Made by a program: the position numbers and the translations under genes. From positions 306,149 through 370,148 of the forward strand of contig CAVPXP010000003.1 in the NCBI GenBank assembly GCA_963709645.1: DNA of 64,000 nucleotides, written 5' to 3'. The notes beneath the pieces are model-generated. The model ran no database searches, was not told the origin of the DNA, and was given only the letters and a program-made list of their open reading frames with translations. Positions 1 to 9,084 of the stretch are shown here, piece by piece. Position 1 is the first letter of the stretch; the number at the start of each line of letters is the position of its first letter. Source of the DNA: DYRB01 sp963709645 (GTDB lineage Bacteria > Pseudomonadota > Gammaproteobacteria > Chromatiales > Chromatiaceae).

Positions 1-680
1 ATGGGTGTAGGCGTCGCCGGGATGCGCCCAGCCAGCCGGTCCGCCAGCCCCTCGGCCATGTGAAAGACTTTGGCCGTGCTCAACGACCGGACATAGGACG
101 GGTGACCCTCGGCGTCGAAACGCACCAGACGGGGCATGTGCAGCATCAAGCCCTGGTCGCGGTCCTGACGGACCAGGAGGTTGTCGACGATGACCACGGG
201 ACCGAGCTCGGCTTCGGCGATGAGGATGTGGTCCTGGGCGAAACGGTATTCGCCCTGGTACCAGTCCAGGACCCCGCAGATCTTGCCGCAACTGGTGGTG
301 CACTCGTGGTCGGCACTCTGGAGGCGGCGGTAGACACCGAAGGTCCCCGTCTCGGCGTCGTAACCGACGTGGCTTGCCTGGACGATGACCAGGTCCTGGC
401 CGTGATGGGCGTGAGGCCCGTGGCGGTCGGTGGCGACGATGCCGCCGACCTGACCGTGATTGAAGGGGAAGGCGCCGAAGTGCTTGGCCAACAGGATAAC
501 GGGGTAACCCTGACTCTCGTCGGAGCAGAAGGCGCGCGACGGCATGATCCGCCCCTGCTCCATGCCGAGCCCCAGACAGAGGCCGTAGAGGCGCGGCACG
601 AACTGGCTGTAGCGCATGGGATTGGGATCGATCAGGTAGTCGGCAAGCGGCTCGACGGCGCCGGTTTGTTGTTGATACAT
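1..680 (-). CDS. LCIB-family (theta-type) carbonic anhydrase-like protein, partial
   Basis: The reading frame starts at ATG 680, preceded by a GAGGGGG ribosome site, and runs off the left edge, so the C-terminus is missing (226 codons seen). The translation has the layout I know from Chlamydomonas LCIB and bacterial homologues: an early Cys (AFCSDES), then FGAFPFNHGQVGGI, an aromatic/His stretch (HGPHAHHG), ASHVGYD followed by TGTFGVYR, and a Cys cluster CTTSCGKICG. These Cys and His residues are candidate zinc ligands. The family is zinc-dependent and related to beta-carbonic anhydrases; it would interconvert CO2 and bicarbonate in the cytoplasm. It is divergent from a SulP/DAB operon, which supports a role in carbon concentration. 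The family call rests on remembered motifs and was not searched. Confidence 0.68.
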   Translation of the reverse strand, partial: MYQQQTGAVEPLADYLIDPNPMRYSQFVPRLYGLCLGLGMEQGRIMPSRAFCSDESQGYPVILLAKHFGAFPFNHGQVGGIVATDRHGPHAHHGQDLVIVQASHVGYDAETGTFGVYRRLQSADHECTTSCGKICGVLDWYQGEYRFAQDHILIAEAELGPVVIVDNLLVRQDRDQGLMLHMPRLVRFDAEGHPSYVRSLSTAKVFHMAEGLADRLAGRIPATPTP

Positions 681-907
681 AGCGGTTTTTCCCCCTCTGG
701 CCTGGGGCCAGCTCAGTGCTTCGGTATATTCCCCAATACAAATATGGTACCCTCGCGAGCCGATTTGACGGGCTTGGAATGGTCGCACCCCGCTGGCGTC
801 AGCGCGCGCTATCTGCATCGGCAGGCCCCGCGCCGGACAGGCAGGGGAACGGGGCCGCTCGGCCTCTGGCTTCCACACATATCGACGCGCAACGAGGGCC
901 GACCGGC
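681..907. promoter_or_regulatory. divergent promoter region, LCIB-like gene / sulP-dab operon
   Basis: This 227-bp gap separates two divergent genes. It holds the only AT-rich pocket nearby (about 720-750, with TATATT and ACAAATATG) in otherwise very GC-rich DNA, and a TGGCC-TGG-GGCCA inverted repeat at about 699-711. Promoters for both directions are inferred from this. No regulator-specific operator is recognised. Confidence 0.4.
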
Positions 908-2665
908 ATGATTCAAAGATTTCTCCCGTTTCTGCGCTGGTTCCCCATGGGGGCCGACACCCTCCGCGCCGACCTGATCGCAGGCATCACCGTCGCCCTG
1001 GTCCTGATCCCCCAGTCCATGGCCTATGCCCAGCTTGCCGGGCTGCCCGCCTACTACGGGCTCTATGCCGCCTTCCTACCGGGCATCGTCGCAGCCCTGT
1101 GGGGCTCGTCCAAACAGCTTGCCACGGGGCCGGTGGCCGTCGTGTCCCTGCTGACGGCCTCGGCACTGATCCCAGTGGTCGCCAATCAAACCAGCGCGCA
1201 GGTCGGCAGCTCAGAGTATGTCGCCCTGTATGTCTCCCTGGCCATCTTGCTGGCCATGCTGGTGGGCCTGGTGCAGCTCGCGCTGGGCCTGTTCCGCCTG
1301 GGCGTGGTCGTCAATTTCCTGTCGCACCCGGTCATTGTCGGCTTCACCAACGCCGCAGCCCTGATCATCGGCCTGTCGCAGCTCAACAAGATCTTCGGCG
1401 TCTCAATGCCGCGCAGCGAGCACTTCATCAACGACATCTGGTCGGTGGTGCAGCAGATTGGCGACACACACCTCTTGACCCTGGTCATGGGCGTGGTGGC
1501 CTTCGCCATCATGTGGAGCCTGAAGAAGTATGCCCCCAGGCTCCCCGGGGTCCTGATCGCCGTGGCGGCCACGACACTCGCGAGTTGGGCCCTAGGCTTT
1601 GCCGAGCACGGCGGAAAGGTGGTCGGGAGCATACCCTCCGGCCTGCCCAGCCTGGCCCTGCCGCATCTGGACCTGACGCTGGCCATGGACCTCCTGCCCG
1701 CCGCCATCATCATCTCGCTGGTGGGATTCATGGAGGCCATCTCGATCGCCAAGGCCATGGCCGCCAAGACCAAGGACCGTATCGACCCCAACCAGGAACT
1801 GATCGGGCAGGGTATCGGCAATATCCTGGGCAGCCTGACCCAGGCCTATCCGGCCAGCGGCTCCTTCTCACGCTCGGCGGTCAACCTCAACGCCGGGGCC
1901 AAGACCGGGATGTCCTCGGTCTTCACCGGCGCGGTGGTGCTGATCACCCTGCTCTTCCTCACCCCGCTGCTGTACCACCTGCCCCAGTCGGTGCTGGCGG
2001 CGGTGATCATGATGGCCGTCATCGGGCTCATCAATTTCGGGGCCATCCGGCACGCCTGGGAGGCACAGAAACACGACGGCATCGCCGCCGTCGTCACCTT
2101 CGTCGCCACCCTGGCCTTCGCCCCCCACTTGGACACCGGCATCATGGTCGGCGCGGGGCTGGCCGTCGGGCTCTTCCTCTACCGCACCATGAAGCCGCGC
2201 GTGGCCCTCTTGGGGCGTTTCGGGGACGGGACCCTGCGGGACCTGCACGTCCACCCGACCCTGCCCACCGACGAGCGCATCATCGTGGTGCGCTTCGACG
2301 GCCAACTCTACTTCGCCAATGTTTCGTACTTCGAAGACACGATCCTGGCGGCGGTGGCCGATCATCCTAATGCCAAGTACATCCTGGTGGTAGCGGACGG
2401 CATCAACCAGCTCGATGCATCCGGACAGGAGGTCCTGGAGCACCTGATCGAACGCCTGGGCGCCATCGGCATCACCATGGTCCTGAGCGGCATGAAGCGC
2501 CAGGTCGTCCAGGTCCTGCACCGCACCCACCTCATCGAGCACCTGGGCCACGAGAACATCTTCGCCACCGAGGAAATGGCCCTGGACGCCATCTACGACC
2601 GCCTGGGCGAGACCGGCTACCGCCCGTTGCGGATGTCTCCCCCAGTCTCCGCCCAACCGGCCTGA
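908..2665 (+). CDS. SulP-family anion permease with C-terminal STAS domain (probable bicarbonate/sulfate transporter)
   Basis: 585 aa. I chose ATG 908 because the N-terminus MIQRFLPFLRWFP leads directly into the conserved SulP start (LIAGITVALVLIPQSMAYAQ, then GLYAAFLPGIVAALWGSS). The open frame extends about 190 nt upstream, but that part does not look like protein. Roughly residues 15-430 are hydrophobic transmembrane segments, including the AYPASGSFSRSAVN signature. Residues 455-570 form a STAS domain (VVADGINQLDASGQEVLEHL). SulP proteins move sulfate, bicarbonate or other anions, often with Na+. As first gene of a DabA operon beside an LCIB-type enzyme, bicarbonate is the likeliest substrate, but that is inference from context; BicA-type and sulfate-type members cannot be told apart by eye. 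Confidence 0.85.
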   Translation: MIQRFLPFLRWFPMGADTLRADLIAGITVALVLIPQSMAYAQLAGLPAYYGLYAAFLPGIVAALWGSSKQLATGPVAVVSLLTASALIPVVANQTSAQVGSSEYVALYVSLAILLAMLVGLVQLALGLFRLGVVVNFLSHPVIVGFTNAAALIIGLSQLNKIFGVSMPRSEHFINDIWSVVQQIGDTHLLTLVMGVVAFAIMWSLKKYAPRLPGVLIAVAATTLASWALGFAEHGGKVVGSIPSGLPSLALPHLDLTLAMDLLPAAIIISLVGFMEAISIAKAMAAKTKDRIDPNQELIGQGIGNILGSLTQAYPASGSFSRSAVNLNAGAKTGMSSVFTGAVVLITLLFLTPLLYHLPQSVLAAVIMMAVIGLINFGAIRHAWEAQKHDGIAAVVTFVATLAFAPHLDTGIMVGAGLAVGLFLYRTMKPRVALLGRFGDGTLRDLHVHPTLPTDERIIVVRFDGQLYFANVSYFEDTILAAVADHPNAKYILVVADGINQLDASGQEVLEHLIERLGAIGITMVLSGMKRQVVQVLHRTHLIEHLGHENIFATEEMALDAIYDRLGETGYRPLRMSPPVSAQPA

Positions 2666-2672
2666 CCGGACG

Positions 2673-2698
2673 CTGCCCGGGGCAAGGCCCCGGGGCAG
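2673..2698 (+). other. intercistronic GC hairpin between sulP and the NuoM-like gene
   Basis: CTGCCCGGGGC is followed after a short loop by GCCCCGGGGCAG, giving a very strong stem eight bases after the sulP stop codon. There is no T-run after it, so it is not a classical intrinsic terminator. It could stabilise the sulP message or lower read-through into the next gene; that role is inference. Confidence 0.4.
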
Positions 2699-2725
2699 TA
2701 CCGACCTGACGCACCCAGGACCATC

Positions 2726-4192
2726 ATGGGTTACCTCTCGCTCCTGCTCGCCCTGCCCCTGGCCGGCGCCGCGCTGATTGCCGCGCTGCCCGGCGACGAT
2801 ACCCTTTGGGTGCGCCGCGTCGCCATCGCCGCCGCGATCGCGACCCTGATCCTGGCGTGGGCCATGGCCCTGGGCTTCGATACCTCTCTGGCGGGGATGC
2901 AGTATGCCGAGTCCTTCCAATGGAACGAACGGCTCGGGACCACCTACGCCCTTGGCCTGGACGGGGTGTCCCTGCCATTGATCATGCTCGCCACCCTGCT
3001 CGCCCTGGTGGCCATCATGGCATCCAAGGCCATCCAGGACAGACCCAAGGGCTATTACCTGCTGATGCTGGTCTTGGAGGCGGCCATGCTCGGGGTCTTC
3101 ACCGCCCAGGACTGGGCCCTGTTCTATGTGTTCTGGGAACTGACCCTGATCCCGCTCTTTTTCCTCATCGACCGCTGGGGGGGCAAGGGGCGCGCAGGCG
3201 CGTCGCTGAACTTCGTCCTCTACACCATGGGCGGCTCGGTCTTCATGCTGATCTCGCTCCTGCTCCTGTTCGACGCCGTCCCTGGCCACAGCTTCGCCAT
3301 GGCGGACATGGGGCGCGGGGCCCCGACCCTCCCGGAGGAGACCCAGGTCCTCATCTTCCTGGGCTTCTTGATCGGTTTCGGGGTCAAGATGCCCATCTTC
3401 CCCATCCATGGCTGGCTGCCCCTGGCCCACGTCGAGGCGCCGAGCCCGGTGAGCATCCTGCTATCGGGCATCCTGCTCAAAATGGGCTCCTACGGCCTGC
3501 TGCGGGCGGTGGTCCTGCTTCCAGACGCAGCCCAGGCACTACAGGGTGTCCTGCTCGGCATCGCCCTGCTGAGCCTGATCTACGGCGGCCTGCTCGCCTG
3601 GCGCCAGACCGACCTCAAGGCCATGATCGCCTACTCGTCCATCAGCCACATGGGGGTCGTCCTGGTGGGCATCGCGGCCCTGAACGTCACCGGATTCACG
3701 GGGGCGGTGGCGCAGATGGTGGCCCACGGCCTGGTGGCCGGGGTCCTGTTCCTGCTCGTCGGACTCCTCTACGAGCGTACCCACACACGGGAGATCGGGC
3801 ACTACAGTTCGCTGATCCGGGTCACCCCGCGCTTCGCCTTCTTCACCATCCTGGCCTTCGTGGCGGCGGTGGGGATGCCCGGGACAGCGGGCTTCATTGC
3901 CGAGCTGCACGCCCTGATCGGCGGCTTCGAGCGCTGGGGATGGCTCATGGTCCTCCTGAGCGTCGGCGTGCTGATCAGCGCCGCCTATGCCATCCGCACC
4001 GTCGGGCGTCTGTTCACCGGCCCGGTACGCCCTCAGATGCGCCAGGTTGCGGACCTGCGCAACAGCGAGATGTTCGCCGCCTCGGTCCTGACCGCCGGCA
4101 TCGTGCTCCTGGGCGTCTTCCCCGCCCCGGCCCTGCGCCTATCCCAGGCCACCCTGGCATCCATCGGCGCCGCCTTCGGCCCTGCCTTCTAG
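2726..4192 (+). CDS. NuoM-like proton-translocating membrane subunit 1 (NADH dehydrogenase subunit M/MrpD family)
   Basis: 488 aa, almost entirely hydrophobic (about 14 helices). All hallmark residues of an active antiporter-like subunit are visible: the helix-5 Glu in FYVFWELTLIPLFFLID, the helix-7 Lys in VKMPIFPIHGWLP, a following Lys in ILLKMG, a His in SSISHMG, and the helix-12 Glu in GFIAELHALIGGF. It lies 60 nt after sulP and 11 nt before dabA. It is not part of a full complex I operon, as no nuo hydrophilic subunits are present. By analogy to DAB systems it would carry protons (or another cation) that power inorganic-carbon uptake; that link is inference from position. Confidence 0.8.
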   Translation: MGYLSLLLALPLAGAALIAALPGDDTLWVRRVAIAAAIATLILAWAMALGFDTSLAGMQYAESFQWNERLGTTYALGLDGVSLPLIMLATLLALVAIMASKAIQDRPKGYYLLMLVLEAAMLGVFTAQDWALFYVFWELTLIPLFFLIDRWGGKGRAGASLNFVLYTMGGSVFMLISLLLLFDAVPGHSFAMADMGRGAPTLPEETQVLIFLGFLIGFGVKMPIFPIHGWLPLAHVEAPSPVSILLSGILLKMGSYGLLRAVVLLPDAAQALQGVLLGIALLSLIYGGLLAWRQTDLKAMIAYSSISHMGVVLVGIAALNVTGFTGAVAQMVAHGLVAGVLFLLVGLLYERTHTREIGHYSSLIRVTPRFAFFTILAFVAAVGMPGTAGFIAELHALIGGFERWGWLMVLLSVGVLISAAYAIRTVGRLFTGPVRPQMRQVADLRNSEMFAASVLTAGIVLLGVFPAPALRLSQATLASIGAAFGPAF

Positions 4193-4203
4193 AAGAGACG
4201 CGG

Positions 4204-7200
4204 ATGAGCGAGCACACGGCACCCGCGGGCGACATTCGCACCCAGATCCGCAACATGGCGGCACACCTGGCGCACATCCTGCCGGGACAGGCCAGGATCC
4301 GCGACTTCGTCCACCACAACACCCTGCACGGCTTCCAGCACCTGCCCTTCCCGCAGGCGCTCGCGGAGGCGCGTCGCACCACCGGCACCCGCGGCTACCT
4401 GCCGCTGGAGCGTTTCCGCGCTTATCACGCCGAGGGCCGCATCGACCTGGCGGACCTCGCCGCCGTCCTCGATGCAGAGCCGGACCTGGGCGCCGACCAG
4501 CCTCTGCCCTGGGGGCAGCCGGACACCAACCAGGGGCGCAGCCTGTGCCGTCGCGACTTCTATCTGGCCGCCCTGCGCCACCCCTGCGAGCCGGTCGCCA
4601 CAGCCCGCCTGGACTGGCTCATCGACGAGGACGGGGCCCTGCGCCGATTTCCGACGGATGTCGCCGCCGATGCCCGCGTGCGCATCCAAGAGGCTGCGGC
4701 CCGGGCCGGGGTCCAGGGCGAGGCCGCCGCCATCGCCGACCTCTGGTCCGCCTGTCTCGAGGTCCTGAATATCGAGCACGCACGGCTGCACCCGGAGGAC
4801 CTGCTGGACGCCGCCGCCGACCGGGCCGAAGGCGCCCGGTCGCGGGACGCGGGGGCCGCACCGCGCCAGGAGCCGCTGGATCGACAGCTCCACCGGGAGG
4901 CGGCGGCCAGGCTCCAGGTCCTGCTCGACCGGGTAGGCACGGACCTGACGCTCCGCGGCCTGCTCCAGCTCCTCACTGGAGAGGACCTGCTGGAGCAGCT
5001 CAAACCCAAGCTGGCCCGTTACCTGGGCGCCTACCTGGACGAGGGCTTCGCCCCCTGGACCAATCCGCGTCGGGCTCAGGGTCTCTATGCCGCCTGGAGG
5101 GTTGCTGCCCGTACCGACATGACCCCGGTCTTCCGGGACCTGCGCGCCTGGGGTACCGAGGTGGAGTCGCTGCCTCCGGAGCCGCTGGAGGCCATCATCG
5201 CCGAGCTCCAGCACATGGGCCTGCCCCGGGAGCGCTGGTTGGGCTACCTGGAGCGTCTGGCCCTCGAACTGCCCGGCTGGTCCGGTATGGCCCTGTGGCG
5301 GGAGCAGCACCCCGATTACGGTGCCGATGCGGCCCCGGTAGCGATGCTCGACTACCTCGCCCTTCGCCTGGTCCTGGAACGCATCTACGCCCAGTCCCTG
5401 AGCCGCACCCACTGGCAGATCGAGGCCAGCCTGGACATGCTGCGCTGGTACTTCCGCCGCAATCCGGAGGAATTCCTGGTCCGCCAGGCGCTCTACGGTG
5501 AACCCCTGCCGGAGTACCTGACCACCTGGGCCGAGGGGGCCGTGACCCGCTCGGACCTGGACCCTGGAGACCGCGGCTGGGCGGAACTGGCGGCCCGCAT
5601 CTGGAGCTGGCGCCGCGCCCGGGCCGCCAGCCAAGGCCAGCAAGACCCGTCGGCCCGGGCCCCTTCTGCCGAGGGACATGCCTGGCCCCTGTTCCGCCTG
5701 GCCCAGCACCTGGGTCTGTCCGGGACGGATCTGAGGCGCCTGGGGGCAGAAGGCGTAGCGGCCATCTTTGCCTGCCTGGACAGGCTCGACCCGGACCGTG
5801 CTGGCTATCTCTGGCTGCAGGCATTCGAACGCCATTACCGGGAGCAGATCCTCGCCGCCCTGGCCCACAACCACGGGCGCGGACCCTGGTCGGGGCGGGA
5901 CGACGCCGCGCCGCCCAGCGCCCAGGTGATGTTCTGCATGGACGACCGCGAGGAAGGCACGCGCCGCCACCTGGAGGAACTGGCCCCGGAGATCGAGACC
6001 CTGGGGGCCGCCGCCCACTTCAGCGTCCCCCACAACTGGCGCGGCCTGGACGACACAGACGCGACCGCCCTGGCCCCGGTGATCCCGGCCCCGGTGATAC
6101 CCACCCAGGAGGTCCGCGAGGTCCCGCGCCCCGAGTGCGAGGTGATCGGACAGGTCCACAGCCGCCGTCACCGGACCCTGCGGACCTGGACCCAACGCCT
6201 GCTCCAGCTCGGGCGCCGCGGCCTGCTGGCCCCCGCGGCGGTCTCCGCCCTGGCCGGGCCCTTCGCCGGGCTGGCCCTGGCCGGCAAGCTGGCCGCCCCG
6301 GCGGGCTTTGCGCGCCTGACCCGAGCCCTGCGGGGCTTCGTCGAACCGGGGCTGGACACCCGCATCGCCTTCACCGCCCCCAACGACAGCCCACCGGCCA
6401 CTATCGAGGCCCCACGATTGGGCTACACCGACGCCGAGCAGGCGGAGCGGGTCCATGCCCTGCTGGTGAGTACCGGGCTGACGAGGGGCTTTGCGCCCCT
6501 GGTGGTCATCCTCGGACACGGCTCGCGCAACCAGAACAACCCCCACGCCTCCGCCTATAACTGCGGGGCCTGCTCCGGGCGCTTCAGCGGCCCCAACGCC
6601 CGCCTGGTGTGCGCCATGGCCAACCGCCCGGAGGTCCGCGCCCTGCTCGCCGAACGCGGTATCCGGATCCCGGACGGCACCTGGTTCGTCGGCGGCGAGC
6701 ACGATACCTGCAACGACGCGGTGGACTGGTACGACACCCAGGACGTGCCGGCCGCCCTGGCCGACACCCTTGGGCGCGTCCGCGCCGCCCTGGGGCAGGC
6801 CTGCCTGCTCCACGCACAGGAGCGCTGCCGGCGCTTCGCGTCCGCGCCCGCCAGGCTGGACCCGGCCGCCGCCTTCCGGCATGTGGCGGCCCGCGCCCTG
6901 GACATCTCCCAAGTCCGTCCGGAGCTGGGTCACGCCACCAACGCCTGCGCCTTCATCGGCCGCCGATCCTTCAGCCGCGGGGCCTTCTTCGACCGGCGCG
7001 CCTTCCTCATCTCCTACGACCCGACCCAGGACCCGGACGGCGCTGTCCTGGAACGGCACCTGGTGATCAACGGTGCCGTGGGGGCGGGGATCAGCCTCGA
7101 ATACTATTTTTCGGCATCCAACGACGAGGGCTACGGTTGCGGCTCCAAGGTGACCCACAACGTCACCGGCATGCTCGGGGTCATGGAGGGGACCTCCTCG

Positions 7201-7545
7201 GACCTGCGCACCGGCCTGCCCAGGCAGATGGTGGAGATCCACGAGGCCATGCGCCTGCTGGTCGTGGTGGAGCAGACCACGGAGGTCCTCACGGCCATCT
7301 ACCAGCGTCAGCCCGCGGTGGCGGAGCTGGTCGGCGGGGTCTGGGTCCAGCTCGCCGCCCTGGACCCGGAGACCGGGGCCATCTCCGTGTTCGTATCGGG
7401 CAGGGGCTGGGTCCCCTGGCAGCCGCCGGCGCAGCCGCCGGCCCGGGTCGGGCGCTCTGCGGAGACCTACCTGGGCCACAGCGGGCCGCGTCCACCGGCC
7501 CTCATCGCCGCGGGTGCCGCAGACGAGGCGCCGAACCATGCCTGA
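4204..7545 (+). CDS. dabA: DabA, DUF2309 zinc protein of the DAB inorganic-carbon accumulation complex
   Basis: 1113 aa from ATG 4204 (GAAGAGACGCGG upstream). The frame is open further upstream but overlaps nuoM-like 1, so that extension is rejected. DabA is the peripheral zinc subunit proposed to hydrate CO2 unidirectionally to bicarbonate, coupled to a cation gradient through DabB. The beta-carbonic anhydrase-like ligands are visible: C578 and D580 in VMFCMDDREEG, H772 in ILGHGSRNQ, and C787 in YNCGACSGR. The His-Cys spacing of 15 matches the published Halothiobacillus DabA2 ligands (C351, D353, H524, C539). The N-terminus has the family HNTLHGF motif. It is longer than two-gene-type DabA (about 800 aa), so it belongs to a long-form group. 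The stop overlaps the dabB start. Confidence 0.93.
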   Translation: MSEHTAPAGDIRTQIRNMAAHLAHILPGQARIRDFVHHNTLHGFQHLPFPQALAEARRTTGTRGYLPLERFRAYHAEGRIDLADLAAVLDAEPDLGADQPLPWGQPDTNQGRSLCRRDFYLAALRHPCEPVATARLDWLIDEDGALRRFPTDVAADARVRIQEAAARAGVQGEAAAIADLWSACLEVLNIEHARLHPEDLLDAAADRAEGARSRDAGAAPRQEPLDRQLHREAAARLQVLLDRVGTDLTLRGLLQLLTGEDLLEQLKPKLARYLGAYLDEGFAPWTNPRRAQGLYAAWRVAARTDMTPVFRDLRAWGTEVESLPPEPLEAIIAELQHMGLPRERWLGYLERLALELPGWSGMALWREQHPDYGADAAPVAMLDYLALRLVLERIYAQSLSRTHWQIEASLDMLRWYFRRNPEEFLVRQALYGEPLPEYLTTWAEGAVTRSDLDPGDRGWAELAARIWSWRRARAASQGQQDPSARAPSAEGHAWPLFRLAQHLGLSGTDLRRLGAEGVAAIFACLDRLDPDRAGYLWLQAFERHYREQILAALAHNHGRGPWSGRDDAAPPSAQVMFCMDDREEGTRRHLEELAPEIETLGAAAHFSVPHNWRGLDDTDATALAPVIPAPVIPTQEVREVPRPECEVIGQVHSRRHRTLRTWTQRLLQLGRRGLLAPAAVSALAGPFAGLALAGKLAAPAGFARLTRALRGFVEPGLDTRIAFTAPNDSPPATIEAPRLGYTDAEQAERVHALLVSTGLTRGFAPLVVILGHGSRNQNNPHASAYNCGACSGRFSGPNARLVCAMANRPEVRALLAERGIRIPDGTWFVGGEHDTCNDAVDWYDTQDVPAALADTLGRVRAALGQACLLHAQERCRRFASAPARLDPAAAFRHVAARALDISQVRPELGHATNACAFIGRRSFSRGAFFDRRAFLISYDPTQDPDGAVLERHLVINGAVGAGISLEYYFSASNDEGYGCGSKVTHNVTGMLGVMEGTSSDLRTGLPRQMVEIHEAMRLLVVVEQTTEVLTAIYQRQPAVAELVGGVWVQLAALDPETGAISVFVSGRGWVPWQPPAQPPARVGRSAETYLGHSGPRPPALIAAGAADEAPNHA

Positions 7546-8974
7546 ACTCTCCATGCTGTGGTCACTGATTCCCTTGCCGCCCCTGGCTGCGGCGCTCTTG
7601 ATCGGCGCCGGCCTGGCCCTGAACCCGGGGCGCGGCGAGGCGGCCGAGCGCCCAACGGCCGCCATCGCCCTGGGCGCGGCAGGCCTGGCCCTGATCACGG
7701 TCCTAGCGGCGGACCTGACAGCACTGATCGCCGGTGCGCCCGGCCAGGTGCGCCTCGGGACCTGGCTGGCCAGCGGGGAGGTCGTCATCGACATCAGCCT
7801 GACCCTGGACGCCCTGGGGCTGGCCATGGCGACCCTGATCGCGGCCATCTGCCTGCTGGTCCTGCGCTTCTCGGTCCATTACATGCACCGCGAACCGGGC
7901 TTCCGGCGGTTCTTCATGGTCCTGTCCCTGTTCACCGGCGCCATGCTGCTCATCGTCACCGCCGGCAACGCCGTGTTCGCCTTCGTCGGCTGGGAACTGG
8001 CCGGGGTCAGCTCCTACCTGCTCATCGGCTTCGCCAGCGACCGGCCCCAGGCGACCGAGAATGCCACCCGCGCCTTCGTCACCAATCGCATCGGCGACTC
8101 GGGTTTCCTGCTGGCCATCTTCCTGTGCCTGACCTGGCTGGGCAGCACCGAGTGGCCGGCCCTGGCCGTCGGGGCGACAGGCCTTGGCGGCCTGCCCGCC
8201 GGGCTCATCCTGCTCGGCTTCCTGCTCGCGGGCCTGGCCAAGTCCGGCCTGCTCCCCTTTTCCGCCTGGATCGCCCGGGCGCTGGAGGGCCCGACCCCAT
8301 CCAGCGCGGTCTTCTACGGCTCCCTCATGGTCCATGCCGGGGTCTACCTGCTGATCCGCGTCTCGCCCCTGTTCGAACAGGCGCCGGCCCTGATGCCCCT
8401 GGTCGGCATCCTCGGCCTTGCGACCGCGGTCTACGGTTGGCTCACGGGCCTGACCCGGGCGGACGTCAAGGGGGCCCTGATGGCCTCCACCACCACCCAG
8501 ATCGGGCTCATGTTCCTCTGGTGCTCTCTGGGCTGGGTCGAGCTGGCCACGGTCCACCTGATCCTGCACGCCATCTGGCGGGCCTATCAGTTCCTGCACG
8601 CTCCGGCCCTGCTGCACTGGACCCAGGGCCGGGCGCGCCCGGTACCAGCCTGGCTGGCCGGGCAACGCCGCCTCTACAACGCGGCGATGCAGGGCTTCTG
8701 GCTCGACCCGGCCTCGGATGCCTTGCTGACCCGCCCGACCCAGGCCATGGCCAGGGACCTCCAGACCTTCGACGACCGGGTGGTCAACCGCCTGGTAGGC
8801 CTGCCCTCCCAAGCCAAAGCCCTGGCCTCCATCCAGACCGACCAGACCGGGGCCGGGGGTTTTGCCCGAGTCGGGGGTCTGCTCGGCGGCTTCATGGAGT
8901 GGCTGGCCTCGGTCCTGCACTGGTTCGAGGAGCGCCTGGTGCTGCGCGGCGGGGGGAGGGCCTGCTGCGGGTGA
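7538..8974 (+). CDS. dabB: DabB, NuoL-like membrane subunit of the DAB complex (probable C-terminal frameshift)
   Basis: 478 aa in this frame. ATG 7538 overlaps the dabA stop by 8 nt, the usual tight dabA-dabB coupling. It is a short NuoL/ND5-type protein with the helix-5 Glu in FVGWELAGVSSYLL, the ATENATRAFVTNRIGD region, the helix-7 Lys in AGLAKSGLLPFSAWI, and GPTPSSAVFYGSLMVHAG. It should form the cation-conducting partner of DabA in the inner membrane. The last residues (GGGRACCG) look wrong: at a run of six G (8951-8956) the reading frame leaves a continuation ending in a hydrophobic helix at 9075. One extra G would give a normal C-terminus of about 513 aa. Either a sequence error or a real shift. 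Confidence 0.88.
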   Translation: MPELSMLWSLIPLPPLAAALLIGAGLALNPGRGEAAERPTAAIALGAAGLALITVLAADLTALIAGAPGQVRLGTWLASGEVVIDISLTLDALGLAMATLIAAICLLVLRFSVHYMHREPGFRRFFMVLSLFTGAMLLIVTAGNAVFAFVGWELAGVSSYLLIGFASDRPQATENATRAFVTNRIGDSGFLLAIFLCLTWLGSTEWPALAVGATGLGGLPAGLILLGFLLAGLAKSGLLPFSAWIARALEGPTPSSAVFYGSLMVHAGVYLLIRVSPLFEQAPALMPLVGILGLATAVYGWLTGLTRADVKGALMASTTTQIGLMFLWCSLGWVELATVHLILHAIWRAYQFLHAPALLHWTQGRARPVPAWLAGQRRLYNAAMQGFWLDPASDALLTRPTQAMARDLQTFDDRVVNRLVGLPSQAKALASIQTDQTGAGGFARVGGLLGGFMEWLASVLHWFEERLVLRGGGRACCG

Positions 8975-9075
8975 TTCATCTCCTCGGCGGCTACCTGCAA
9001 CAGGTGGAGGCGCTGCTCGCCCGGCCTCGCTACCTGATGCTGCTCATCATGGCCACCCTTGTGGTCATCCTCTAG
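8971..9075 (+). CDS. 34-aa membrane peptide, probably the displaced C-terminal helix of DabB
   Basis: GTG 8971 overlaps the TGA of dabB (GTGA) and opens a 34-codon frame, MIHLLGGYLQQVEALL followed by RPRYLMLLIMATLVVIL. The end is a single transmembrane helix. Immediately upstream in the same frame the codons read RGEGLL, which joins smoothly onto dabB residues (EERLVLRGG). I therefore read it as the true DabB tail cut off by a single-base deletion in the G6 run. A separate small subunit translated by coupling is possible but less likely. Confidence 0.5.
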   Translation: MIHLLGGYLQQVEALLARPRYLMLLIMATLVVIL

Positions 9076-9084
9076 GGTAGAGGC

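Noticed and set aside
60..911. Long plus-strand open frame over the left end
   Set aside because: It is antisense to the LCIB-like gene and its translation is low-complexity; the minus-strand frame has recognisable motifs and a ribosome site.
2806..4203. Upstream extension of dabA in frame
   Set aside because: The extension lies inside nuoM-like 1 and is repetitive Arg/Pro/Gly; the DabA N-terminus with a ribosome site is at 4204.
4189..7848. A 1219-codon minus-strand open frame
   Set aside because: It lies opposite dabA. The high GC content leaves the antisense frame open, and its translation shows no domain.
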